DNA of 64,000 nucleotides from Harmothoe impar (Eukaryota; Annelida; Polychaeta; Phyllodocida; Polynoidae), in assembly GCA_947462335.1 (NCBI GenBank), contig OX381710.1:63979303-64043302 (forward strand). Direction: 5' to 3'. This document shows, piece by piece, positions 46,901 to 58,900 of this stretch (positions within the stretch are counted from its first letter, which is position 1; each line of letters opens with the position of its first letter). The position numbers and the translations under genes are program-made. The notes under the pieces are model-generated. The model saw only the letters and a list, made by a program, of their open reading frames with translations. It had not been told where the DNA came from and searched no databases.

Positions 46901-49900
46901 AGGTGCCCGTTACAGACTGCTGTCAGTTACCGCACGGTATGTGTCTATATACCATGACAACATGTGCTCCCACCATGTCCCAAACTGCCATATAGTGAGG
47001 TGGGTTCTGTTAGTGATGTGAGTCATCATGATGCATCAGGTGGGGCTTACACCTGTTGTGTTAGGTCCTGACACCACATTCACCCCCACATGCACCGTGT
47101 GGACACCTCCCACCGTGCACACCCTGTGGTCGTCTGGTGACAACCACTATGACATTGAACTGGGATATTTCTGGGTTCAGGCATCCCTGCTGGTAGCTTG
47201 GTACCAGTGAACGGTAGCCAGAATGTATGATTGTAGTCCTCCCATCATACTTTCTGGTTCCTGTTCGCTGGTTCCAAGCTAACCACAGGGACTGTCCAAA
47301 CCCAGAGAAAATCAAAGTTCAAGGTCATAGCGGTTGTCACCAGAGACTTCATTTGGAAGGATTTGGGAACGAGAGTAGCCATCACCATTCATGAATGCAG
47401 CCCTGGCGATTAACTCGCCAGTTCTGCAGTCATCCATCATTGTGACACCCATACAGGGTTGATGCATTTCCGGATGGTCGTCATGATGCACCAACTGATG
47501 CCGGTGGGTTACTTGTCAGTGCATCATGGCGACAAATGTTGAGGGTTATTGATAACACCCATGTCCCAATCAGCATGACACGTCCCACATTATAACCCAT
47601 GTTAACACGCAAAAGATTTCCCCACAGGTCGGAGATTACAATTGTAGAATATCCTGGTAATTTCAGTTACTGTACATATCTGTTTTAATTATACCTTCAC
47701 CCCTAGCCCACACCAGATTTTCAACTCTGTTTCTTTTAAATTATCATTTTATAATTAAAGCTTAATAAAAACAGATTGTTGAAATAACTTAAAAGTAAAA
47801 CGTAATTTTTATGTAAAATTTAAATAGAAGCTGGGATAAATTCAGGAGGAATGAGACAAATCCATATTATAATATAACCACACTAAATGAAAACACAGGG
47901 TATCCACAAAACTCGGGTAGTACTACAAGTATAACCATATACAGGAATATATTTTGGAACAGAAAAGGGGGCCACATTACGCAACCATACTGTAACAGTG
48001 TATCAGAATAAAGGGGGATGAAAACGTGATTACGATAGAGAGAAGAGAGGGCGTCCAGTGATAGAAATACACACAGAGCGAAACGGTACCTGAATGTGCG
48101 CTCCACACTGAAGGAGTGGATTAAAGACAAGAGGACACCGGACGGATTAGCAAACAACGTGTCGGACGACGCCGCATCAAATCACAATATCACAGTCTCT
48201 TCTACAGCAGTTAATCATCGAGCTACTACTGATAGGGGGGGACACAACCTTCATATCAGTCACTGAGGGGACGTCAAACAAGGGTAGACAATCTACCTGG
48301 TCAGGCTTGTAGCCTCACAAACCCCGACCAAAATCTGTGGGCCTGGACTGATGACTTTATTATTTATTTTGACCATAAAGTACAGGTCATTGTTCCCCGG
48401 GCCAGGGATAGTATCTACCCCGCGATGTCTGTATCCGTAGGCTGATTTTGCCCACGTTCAGCAGTGGCATGTCTAGATATGACAGCTGTCGTATAGTCGA
48501 ATGTATACTCAAGAGAACCAAGGGCGTAGGCCACACTTGTCTACATATTTTAATACTGATATGTTCACCAATAATGTGTACATATCTGGCGCAAATTCAC
48601 ATCCACCAGTAGTAGTCAAATATTGGCCATCATGCTTGAATGCAATATTGCTGTTTCGTGTATCACGACGACTAAGGGCAACGTGCATTTATAACAGTAC
48701 TATACGGCCCTTACATGGTTAGACTGTATATCCATAGACTGGTAGGGCTGTATATGAAGGTTGTGTGGCAGAGGTGGGGGTCATGACAACATCTATGGTG
48801 TGTAACTCATGCACTTAACCCTTAAGGACGGCATCATGCCTTATCTACATCTATACACCAACACAACACCGGCAAGCGACTCGCCAGCCGCGCTGTGTTG
48901 GTGCATCATGCCAACCCTTCAGGGATGGATCAGCCCTGTAAGGTCGGCAAAATGTATTCTACAGCATAGTATACTAAAGCACTATGCTGCCCTTAGAGGG
49001 TTAATACAATAGAACAGATAGTACATGCAGGGCTTCAAGGAGCATCATTAACAGGGTGTCTATAGGAAACACAACTAGAATAGGGGCAGGCTGACGACTA
49101 ACACTCCCACCGTTATATCTAACACCACAAGTACTTAACCCTTTAAGCACCGCACCACGCCGCAACATGCATGCCTATTTGTCATCATGATGCACCAATG
49201 CACTCGCTAAGTCTGCGTTGATGCATCATGCAGATCCTTCGGGAGCGTATCAATACTGTAGGATCGGCATGATGCATGACATTGAGTGCAGCATTGACAG
49301 GCTCAGGTGCTGCAATCATACTCATGCATCATGACAGCAACAGGGCATGGTGTGTTGAAGCATTGTGCTGCCCTTAAAGGGTTAATTAATCCCCCAGCAG
49401 TGCTAATCTTAATCAATAGTATTGTATATAAGGCGACAAGTACCAGTATAGTGCTAGATCAACTATTATAAATGTCGGCCCAGCCTCCTTGAGGTAGTGT
49501 GAATCCAGTACTGTCTATACTACATCATAGAGCCTTAATCTGATCCCTCCCAATATCTCCTGTTATATTTGACGATATACCCTTTTATATTCTAGTGTAC
49601 ATGTAGTTTTCCCATATTCTCATAGTCCTACTAGAAGTGTGTGTTTGTAAGATGCATTCAAACTACATAAGATACATATGCTGTGACTGAAGATACTTTG
49701 CTGCTGAGAAGGCAGGAAGGCTGCTATATTCTGTCCCCATAACCCCATTATAGTGTATAGAGAGTAGAGTGAGACTATGTGATAGGACACAGTGTGGTCA
49801 GTATAGGACGCCTGCAGTGAGAGAGGAGGTCATGTGACCACTTACCGGGTGAGAACTGCGCGTAGAAGCCCCCGGTGGGGCGTAGCTTGGCGCGTACCTG

Positions 49901-52900
49901 TGCGTACGTCTGGCTAGATGACGAGTGGTTACTCATACTGCTCGTCAAATTAGAGTACGAGAACTGCCCCGAGTTGGGGGTGGTGGCTCCTCCGGTCGAC
50001 GTGATGGACGAGGTGGAACCCTTGCGTTTGTGCATGCTGGCCTTATTGTCATTGGGTGGGGGGGCGTTGTTGGTGGGCTGGCTGGGCAGGCCGATGGCCG
50101 AGTTGTGCATGGGTTGGTAGGCCCCGGTGGGGGTGGTGGTGGTGCTGGCGGGGGCCGAGGCCGTCTGGGTGGCCGCCTTGGCCGACACGTGGTTCTGCGG
50201 CTTGGAGGGCGGCTTGGTCGGCGGTTTGGCCGGCGCGAGTGCAGCTTTGGGAACGACGGGCTTACTAGACTTGGATATGTCTGTCACACCGTCAGGCACT
50301 TGATGAAAAAGCTGAAACCACATGAGGACACTTTGTTCTATATTTTTATGAATATGTATTGGCATATTGAATATAAGTTAAAATAGTAGCAATATGTGCG
50401 CCTCGTCTTGGCGTAATATCAAAAAAGCATTCATCTATTTTAACCAAGATATATTATCTAGCAGAATTGTTAAGAGAGGGAATGATAGAAACGACTTTTG
50501 GTATATTTTTCATACATTTAATGGTATGTTAACTATGTAACAGGGCATTCTACAGCAATTTACAAAGAGATGCTTTTCATAATCAATTAATTTTAAGAAT
50601 TCAATTTGTCATATGTGACCAATGATAATAACTGACCGTGTCATAATTGTCAATGAGTATCTCGACAACAATGTTACAGAACTTGATGTCCATGATGGCC
50701 GCTATGGTTTCTTCCTGAGGCCGCATGAGTGTGGGACCAAAGCACACCCCCAGGTTGGACACGTTCATCAGGTTTACCGCTGAGTTATCTGCCACCCTGT
50801 CACGGTACAAACAGGGTTAGCACAGCAAGGTAGCAGCCTCATGGCTTCTTATATTTACCATTCCATATAGGCAGAGTGTACAGAGATGCCACTTCTTAAG
50901 CCACAAAAATAAGGAAATCGTAAAACTTTGACCATATTTCTGTTGGAAATTAAATTTTGACATGATTTAATACTGTACAAAAGTTCTAACGAAAAGGTAG
51001 GAATGTCTGAAGTCTATACAAGGGGTCAGGCGTTTAACCCTGTATGTTTTAATCGTCATGATGCAGGCATTCAGTCCTGTAACGTGCCGGGGCTGCATTC
51101 ATGCATCATGCAGACCGTTTGGGAGTTTATCTTGAATGCAGTTCTGGCAAGTTGAGTGCTTGATTTGTGTGTGTGTGTAACATTAGTTGGACAATCAGTA
51201 GTGTTACTTACTTCCTGAGATGCTTGATGAGTAGCTCGAGCATCTTGAAGTTGGCTTCAGGCAGTTTGTGGATCAGCTCGTGCACGTCGTTGACGCGCAA
51301 TGTCTTGGACTCTTGCTCTGTAACAAGGATGAGGCAGCAATGTGAGAAACCAACATCTAAAGCGTGCTGAGAGCACAATGCTGTAAGCTTTAAGGGCAGA
51401 TGTCACGAAAAGATGGCATTTGTCGTCATGATGCACCAATGCAGCCCTGACGACCAAGGACATGATGCATCAATGCATTAAAGGGTAAATGCACTATGCC
51501 TTTTTGGTGGCATGGTGCATTCATGCGTCATACTGGCCGAGTCAGACTTGCATTACATTTGTGCATCATGACAAATCATATTAGCTTCTCTTTTCGTGTT
51601 TTGAGTTGGTAATAAATCGCACATCTTCCTTAATATCTGAACATACCCGGTAACAATAAACCATTTTGAAATGTTCAATGCAACTTTGAACAGCAAACCT
51701 AAATCTTAAAAAATCGCAACTGTTACCTCCAGCCATGGCTACTCTTCTGAACTTCACTATCAAGACAAGGAATAAAACTTTTCTCATTTATAATATCACA
51801 CAGTGATTGATATTTCTGTTTTTATCTAGAGTGTCCCACATTGGCTATATAATCATGAAAAATGTAGGTAGGTAGCCATTTCGTAGAAATATCTACAAAT
51901 AGGCACCGTACAGATAAGATTATGTAGGCACATTTGTTTGAACTCTTTTTTTAATCTAAACTCTTTTTGTGTTCAGAGTAGAAGTGTTGATGTGTACTCA
52001 CTAGCTGCAGCGATGAATGACGGGTTCAGTAAGAACGTCATTAACGGCTCGGGAAGTGACCTACAACAGGAAAAGACAAGTACAACATTACTAATACAGC
52101 AGGCTCATCTTTTAATCTAATGCAATCGGTAAACTTTCTAAGTTTCTTTAAACTGTCAACCCCCCAAAGGGCAATATATTCATGATGCATGAATGCAGTT
52201 CTGGTGAGTAACTCGCCAATGATCAGTCATGCATCAGTTACTGGGCAATGTAGCACTGACGAGTTGCATTCCAGTGCTGCATCCAATACATCATGACGAC
52301 AAAGGGCACCGTGCATTGGAGCACTATGCTGCCCTTAAAGGGTTCAGATGATGGTATAACTGTCTCTGGACTCACCTGAAGTAGTTTTTGAGTGCGCTTG
52401 TTACCGTTTTGACCTCCCACTCGGACGTGTCATCGAGGTTTATCTTGTCCATTTTCCGGCGGTCTGGTGGACAGAGGGTCATGATTATAATACGTGACAT
52501 CTTACCATTGCGCATGGGCGGCATAATGTAGTAGATTGCTGTGAAATTATGCATGGTTCAAATTTATACATCATCAAGAATACTTCTACGGTACTCCTAC
52601 TAAGATCTATTATTACATATGTTTCGATGAGCATTTATTTTGATAAACTATGTGCACTTAAACATAAAATAAAAAGACGACTCACCAAGTCCCATGGCAG
52701 TAAGTTTGTTGACCTTGGAGTTGACCCCAACCACCCTGTACAGACCCTGGTCCTTTAAACCTGCAGAGAATGGAGGAGTTAGTTATCATACTTTAGTACA
52801 ACCAAAGTTCTTAAAGTTCCATTACCGGTTCTATTGCTCAACATAATACTGGACACAATATTAAGTCAGCGGCTTCTGAAGACTACATGAGACTTGACGG

Positions 52901-55900
52901 TAGGGACAATAGTGATCACTTATTAACGAGGCAGCCGGTAGCGGACATACAACCAGTTGAGAAACCAGCTAAGAACTTAGATGGTGTGACATAATCCTTT
53001 AAGGACGGCATGATATATTCATGCATTATGCCCTGGTTGTAATGATGTATGAATGCAGCCCTGGCAAGTAACTCACCACTGCTGCATTCAAGTATCATGC
53101 CGACCCTAAGGAGTTGAGAAACTTCCAAAGGGTCGGCATGATGCACCATTGCAGCACCAGTGAGTTACTTGACGGAGCTGCATTGATGCATCTTGATGAC
53201 CAATGTAATCCTTTGGCGACATGCGGTCCGTAAAGGCTTTAGTACAATCTTCCAGTTCCATTACTGGGAGCTGCTGAATTGCTGAACATAATATTGGACA
53301 CAGTACATGTATTAAGTCTTTATATGGGTATTTTTCTAGGTAGGAGCCTGACTTGCGTTCAAGCAGCGGCTTCTGAAGACTATATCAGACTTCACGGTAG
53401 GGGCTAGTATCCGACGTACAACCAGCTAAGAACTTTGATGGACGGCATGATATATTCATGCATCATGCCCTGGTCGTCATGATGCATGAATGCAGCCTTG
53501 GCGAGTAACTCGCCAGGGCTGCATTTGAACAACATGCTGACCCTATGGGGTTGACAAACTCCCAAGAGTCGGCATGATGCACCAATGCAGCACCAGTGAG
53601 TTACTTGCCGGGACTGCATTGGTGCATCATGATGACCCATGTAATCCTTTGGCGACATGCGTAAAGGGTTAAAGATGTCCTTGTCTGGACTTGGTACCAC
53701 ACCTACCTCTGTTTTCTATAGACGCGATGCACTTCCTGATGAAGGAGAAGCCGATGTCGTCTAGCGAGGCTGCAAGATGATTCAGTGCATAAACATACAC
53801 TGTCACGGTAAGCATAGAGATATCAACACTTAACTTAGGCCGGTCCAAAAAACAAATTGGTATATGGATTTTCCACAGTGTTTTAGTATTTCCACTTTAT
53901 TCCAAAGAAAACATCCAATCGACGATATACTTAATGCCCACGCACATGGCGCGCATCCACACGCATCTCTGTTGATACTACTTCGACGGCCAGCAACCAG
54001 CAATAAAATTAATAAAATTAAAAATGCCCGCACATTTTCTGACACAGAAAAATCCATAGACCAATTATGTTTTGGGGTGTGGCCTTACCTTAGCTTTAAT
54101 TTGCTTAATCTAAAAGTCGTACTTTAAAAGTTTTCAGGACTAGCATCCAAACCGTCCGGCTGTTAGTAGAATAGGCAGTTTTTGGTTGGTTGATAAATAT
54201 GTCAAAATGAAAAGTATTCATCTGAAATGATGTATCATTAAAGCAAAATTCAATTATGTTATTCAAACACATTAGGAGTATTGCAGACCCTGGTGCCAGT
54301 ACTCACAATCTCTCTGTTCGCTGTTTGTTGATGGTGCGTTATAGATCTGTAACGAAGCGGGTAGTCAACATTAAACCGGCAATACAGAAGATGTCAAAGC
54401 GATACAACATACCGTATCACCTCGATACATACAGTGTTTAGTATACTACGATAAAACATAGAGACCAGACACACGGTGATAGTGTCATGTATTATATATG
54501 GCATGTAAACATTGGACATGTATTAGAGATGTTACTCACAGGCTCCTTGCCGTCCATGGCGTCGAGCCACGAGCGGCGGTCATCCTCCGACAGTGCCTGC
54601 AGCGTGAGGGGCCCCGACCTGGTGGTACAAGGCACAGTCAGTATACAGGGAACACCAAGCACTGAGACAAGCACATTATAACATGAACACTAGTTAGTTA
54701 TACCTGTGTAGTTGGAACATGCATGGTTTGACATCAAATTAAGGAGGAACAAGTAGTAAATAGTGCTCTGTAGAGACAAGTGAACTCTCAAGTGAAGAGT
54801 GTAGGATAGCCAGGGCACGCCAAGGGCTGTGTGGACTCAAGTGTGTGAAACACGGGCCTTATAGAAGCGTGTGGAGGGTGCCCCAAGGGGAGCCGAATAA
54901 GAAGTGTGCTCTTGAAGTAAGAAGGGTGTGTTTTCTCCTTTAGTATGTAAAGAGCCTAACTAGCAAATGAAAGATAAGAACAGCCAAAAGCGCACACTGT
55001 GTGTGTAGCCTGTTTCAGACCTGTTTCAGAAATGTTGGGCGAGTGGAATTCATATACCGTGTGGTGTGTGTCGATCTGTTTATTTAACCCTTTAAGGACG
55101 GCATGGTCACTCAAGGCTTCGGGTTATGTGTCGTCATGATGCACCAATGCAGCGACGGCAAGAAATTCACCGACTCTATATGTGGTGCATTATTTACTTT
55201 ATGTCGTCCGTAAATGGTTAAAGTGAGCAAAATTAAAGCAGTGAGATAATTCACAGGTATAATGTGAGAGTTGAAAACACATGTGAATTTCAGTCAACTC
55301 TGATCAGCAGATTGGATGAACAGTGGAGCAGTGAGAGTATTTTCAAAACCATGCATTTAACGTACAGTATGTTCGCCAACACGTGCTACTCTCAGCGCGT
55401 GGGGGTATGGGCATCTAGATTAGAGCTCTACAAGCTGCGGGGTCATCTGTCCACTACATTGTGTAGCACATATAGAGTACTGAATGGAACTCAGTGTAGG
55501 GAGCTAAGGGCAGGGAGAACATGTGATGTAAATCTTTACGGGCAGCATAGTGCTTTAATGCCCTTCTGTTGGCAGCAGAGCCGATATGATGCACCAATGC
55601 AGTGCCGGAGAAGTACTCAGCGTACAGCATTAGTTCATCATACCAACAACACAGCGCCCAAAATATGGCATAATGGGTGTTTTTGTTGTCCTGCGTATCG
55701 CGAAGACTGGCTTCTTCGCCTACATTGTGTATGTGACTGTCAATCTTGTCATTTCATGTCCTTTAAGTGCTGCATAATGATTTTTGATGCATTATGCCCT
55801 TTTGTCGTCATGATGCATGAATGCAGTTTAGGTAAGTAACTCGACAGTACAGCATTCAAGCATCAGAGCTTACGGTCCCGATACACTCCGGAAAGGTCGG

Positions 55901-58900
55901 CATGATGCATGCATCGTAATGACAAAGGACATAGCACAATAAAGCACTATGCGGCCCGTAAAGGGCTTAAGATGCACAGGACAATCTACTGCGTGGTTAT
56001 ATAAACGACATTGCAGGCCTATTTATGACTACACGGGAAGGGGGTTGGAGGGCAACTATACATTATCATATACATAACATTCAAGGTCATTTACTAAGGT
56101 TATATCTCAACAAAGGGTAATGACAAAACAAAAAGATGCACTAGTTCAATTTATACCAACAGAAAATGGAATCTAGTCGACAGGTACCTTAGCTGATGAT
56201 ATTAAAACTTTAATCCAAGCAGAATAATATAAAGCTGATAAAATAGTAACAAATTTAAAGGTGGGCTTGGGTCGGGTAGCGTGGGGCACTGATGGTACGG
56301 TGGGGTTGGTGACGACCCGACTGACACAACACCGAGCGAGGCCAACCATACTTACATCGAGAGGCGAGGGTTCTTTCGAGAGCTTTCAGAAACCAGGGCA
56401 CACATTAGTCCCGTTAACGCATCATTAGACGACCAACAAGACGGCCATAATTACAGAACTTCCACAATACATTCTCTGCCGTCACACAGGCTGCAGTGAC
56501 TGATGGTACTCCGCCCCTAAATATTACTTGTAATATGCTACCGATCCCTCCGCACTACTCGCACAGCGGTTTTCGGAGTTATTTCAGAAGTTGTGTACTG
56601 TCCTGGGACCATTGATTCATGGATATTGTAAGAAAATACTCCTCTAAATGTTTATAATAATTCATGATAACCTTTTAAGGACCGCATAGTGCATTAATGC
56701 ATTATGCGCTTTTGTCGACATGATTCATGAATAGATGATGCATGAGCGAGTCATGCATCATGCTGACGCTACGGGGTTGATACACTCCCAGAGGGACAGC
56801 ATGATGCACTAATGCAGCACTGTGTCGTTGCATCATGACGAGATGCCGGCATGAATCCATATGATATCACATTGGCCTTAAAGGGTTATACGTGACATTC
56901 TCCGGTTCTATATCGACTACAGACTGACTTGACTCACCTGTCTTGCACGGTGATGTCGAAACAGAAGCGTTTGTCGATGGAGTCTGAGGCGCGGCGTGTA
57001 CACGAGGTGAGCACCATGGTGTCGGTGCTGATCTGTAACCACACAACAGGGAGACGGTTACAGGGGAAACATCTCAGTTAATGCCAATCTGTTGTTAAGG
57101 ACAGCTTACTGATTTTATAATTGAAATTGAATGAATGGATCATCCCCATATGTCAGCAGGATGCATGAATGCAGCACTGGCAATGGCGAGTACCTGAAAT
57201 GGGTTGCATCCATGCATCATGACGAATTAATGCCTCTGGTTTTTCATGAATGGTTGTCGTGAATTTTCCCATGCAGCGCAGGTGGGTTATTCACAGACAC
57301 TGCATTGATGCATCATGACGACCAAGTAACAAGAAACGTTCAGGCATCATTTAACCCATTAAAGACGCCATAATGCATGAATGCAGCCCTGGTGAGTAAC
57401 TTGCCAGGTCTGCATTTAAGCATCAATCATGCCGACCCTACAGAGTTACACTCCCATAGGGTCGGCATGATGCATCAATGCAGCACCGGCGAGTTACTCG
57501 CACCTTTCAGCGACATGCCGTCCTTAAAGGGTTAAGCTGTATCTAAGCTATAAAGTGTATGGTACTCACGCCCTTGCCGGCGGTCTGGTTGTAGGGTATC
57601 ATGGTGAGGATGTGGTTCTGCTTCTGGTACTGACAGTAGTACTTGGTCCACGTGGTGCCCAGCGCCTCTACAACACACACACAGCACCGTCAGTATACAG
57701 TGTCAATCACACACCTTGCGCAATGTATCAATTTGTATTAAGCGCTTTGAAGCCTTTCTAAGAGCCTTAATATTTATGGTGTCACGGTACAAATAGCCGA
57801 CAAAATTTCTGGTTCTGACCCTATTTTTCTCCTTCAGACGGGCAAAAGGTTGGGTTCTTTTGAGTGTGCAGTAATGAATGACCCCTTAAATTAAAGCTTA
57901 ACACATATCTGATTTTTTTATTTGCATCCCACATAAAAAAGTGTGTTCCGATTTTGCGCTAGTTGCCATGGAAACTGACTTACCCAAACTGGAGAAATTT
58001 TACAGGTGCCCAGCGACCTATGACCTTGACCTTTGACCCCTCCAATCACCACCCAGGGTTACCATGGCAACAACCAACTTTTTTTTTTTTTTTTGCCAAG
58101 GCCTTTGGGAACAATTTGGGCCACAGATTATGTTTCTGTGACAAATTTAAGGCCTCCTACCACTGATTATATGCACAGTAGTACCGTTTTTCATTGGCAA
58201 ATTGGCGAATTTGTACTGTGACACCTTATCATCTCTCAGTAATATCCTTCAAGATTTGTCTAATTCTCTTGTTCGAGCTATCATCATCTTACTGTGATCC
58301 ATCTGAGCAAGCAGTTGATAACTGCCTTAATTTGCAGATAAATAAATGTTCAAATTGGAATTGAATTGAGGCCACTCCCTAGGCTACACGTAGTAGCACA
58401 TCCTACTTATTACATCGACTTTCTGCAGGGTATTACTATAATTTCATGCCAAATACGGCAGTCTCTATTCTCTAGCATAGACGGTGGTGCTTACACACCA
58501 CTCCAACAGAGGGTAATGACAACTTACTTTTCTCCATGACGTAGAGGTAGCCTTCCTTTGTAGGTGCACGATTACCGTCTTGTGGAGGTTTCTGTAAGCA
58601 GGAAAGGACGTCACGTCACGTCACGTGTTGAAAGAGCCATTCTGGGCTATATCATGTGTCTTTCAGATTACATGCTTTCTATGATGCTTTTATTAGGATC
58701 AAATCGGTCTGATATTAAGACTTTTCTTGGTCATGTAAGACCGTTTTAAACAATTATGTCGGAATAGACCAATGAACAATTGTTTTAATTTCAATGCTTC
58801 CTCATGTGGAGAATATCTCGTATACAAATGAAAGTATGAGTTGTGCTTGTGCTGTGGTTACAACTATTAGGGGTTAACTGTGTGCACACGATAAAGATGT

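Larger units (their letters stand above)
35335..50311 (-). other. Ser/Pro-rich linker exons of the GRAF gene
   Basis: Five exons (49846-50311, 46436-46480, 43966-44076, 43302-43365, 35335-35403) encode about 250 low-complexity residues between GAP and SH3. The large exon has a proline stretch ([11 protein letters not shown]), Ser/Thr runs and KRKGSTSS. The others carry [22 protein letters not shown] and [13 protein letters not shown]. The region is probably disordered, a candidate SH3-ligand and phosphorylation region. Confidence 0.85.
50637..53769 (-). other. RhoGAP domain exons of the GRAF gene
   Basis: Six exons (53707-53769, 52686-52760, 52376-52463, 52002-52060, 51212-51317, 50637-50796) encode the catalytic domain that speeds GTP hydrolysis on Rho-type GTPases. 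The arginine finger is in [12 protein letters not shown]. Also present are [36 protein letters not shown], and [19 protein letters not shown] with the conserved Asn. All the expected key residues are seen, so the domain should be active. Confidence 0.93.
54540..58591 (-). other. PH domain exons of the GRAF gene
   Basis: Exons 58528-58591, 57570-57667, 56938-57032 and 54540-54618 encode the phosphoinositide-binding PH domain: [20 protein letters not shown] at the start, [18 protein letters not shown] in the middle, and [18 protein letters not shown] with the conserved C-terminal Trp. Exon 54307-54346 ([13 protein letters not shown]) links PH to GAP. Confidence 0.92.

Noticed and set aside
49875..50386. 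Gly/Trp-rich + strand frames opposite the Ser/Pro exon
   Set aside because: Antisense shadows of the GC-rich GRAF exon 49846-50311.
55264..55839. A 191-codon + strand frame
   Set aside because: It runs through MITE fragments in a GRAF intron, on the opposite strand, with no family resemblance.
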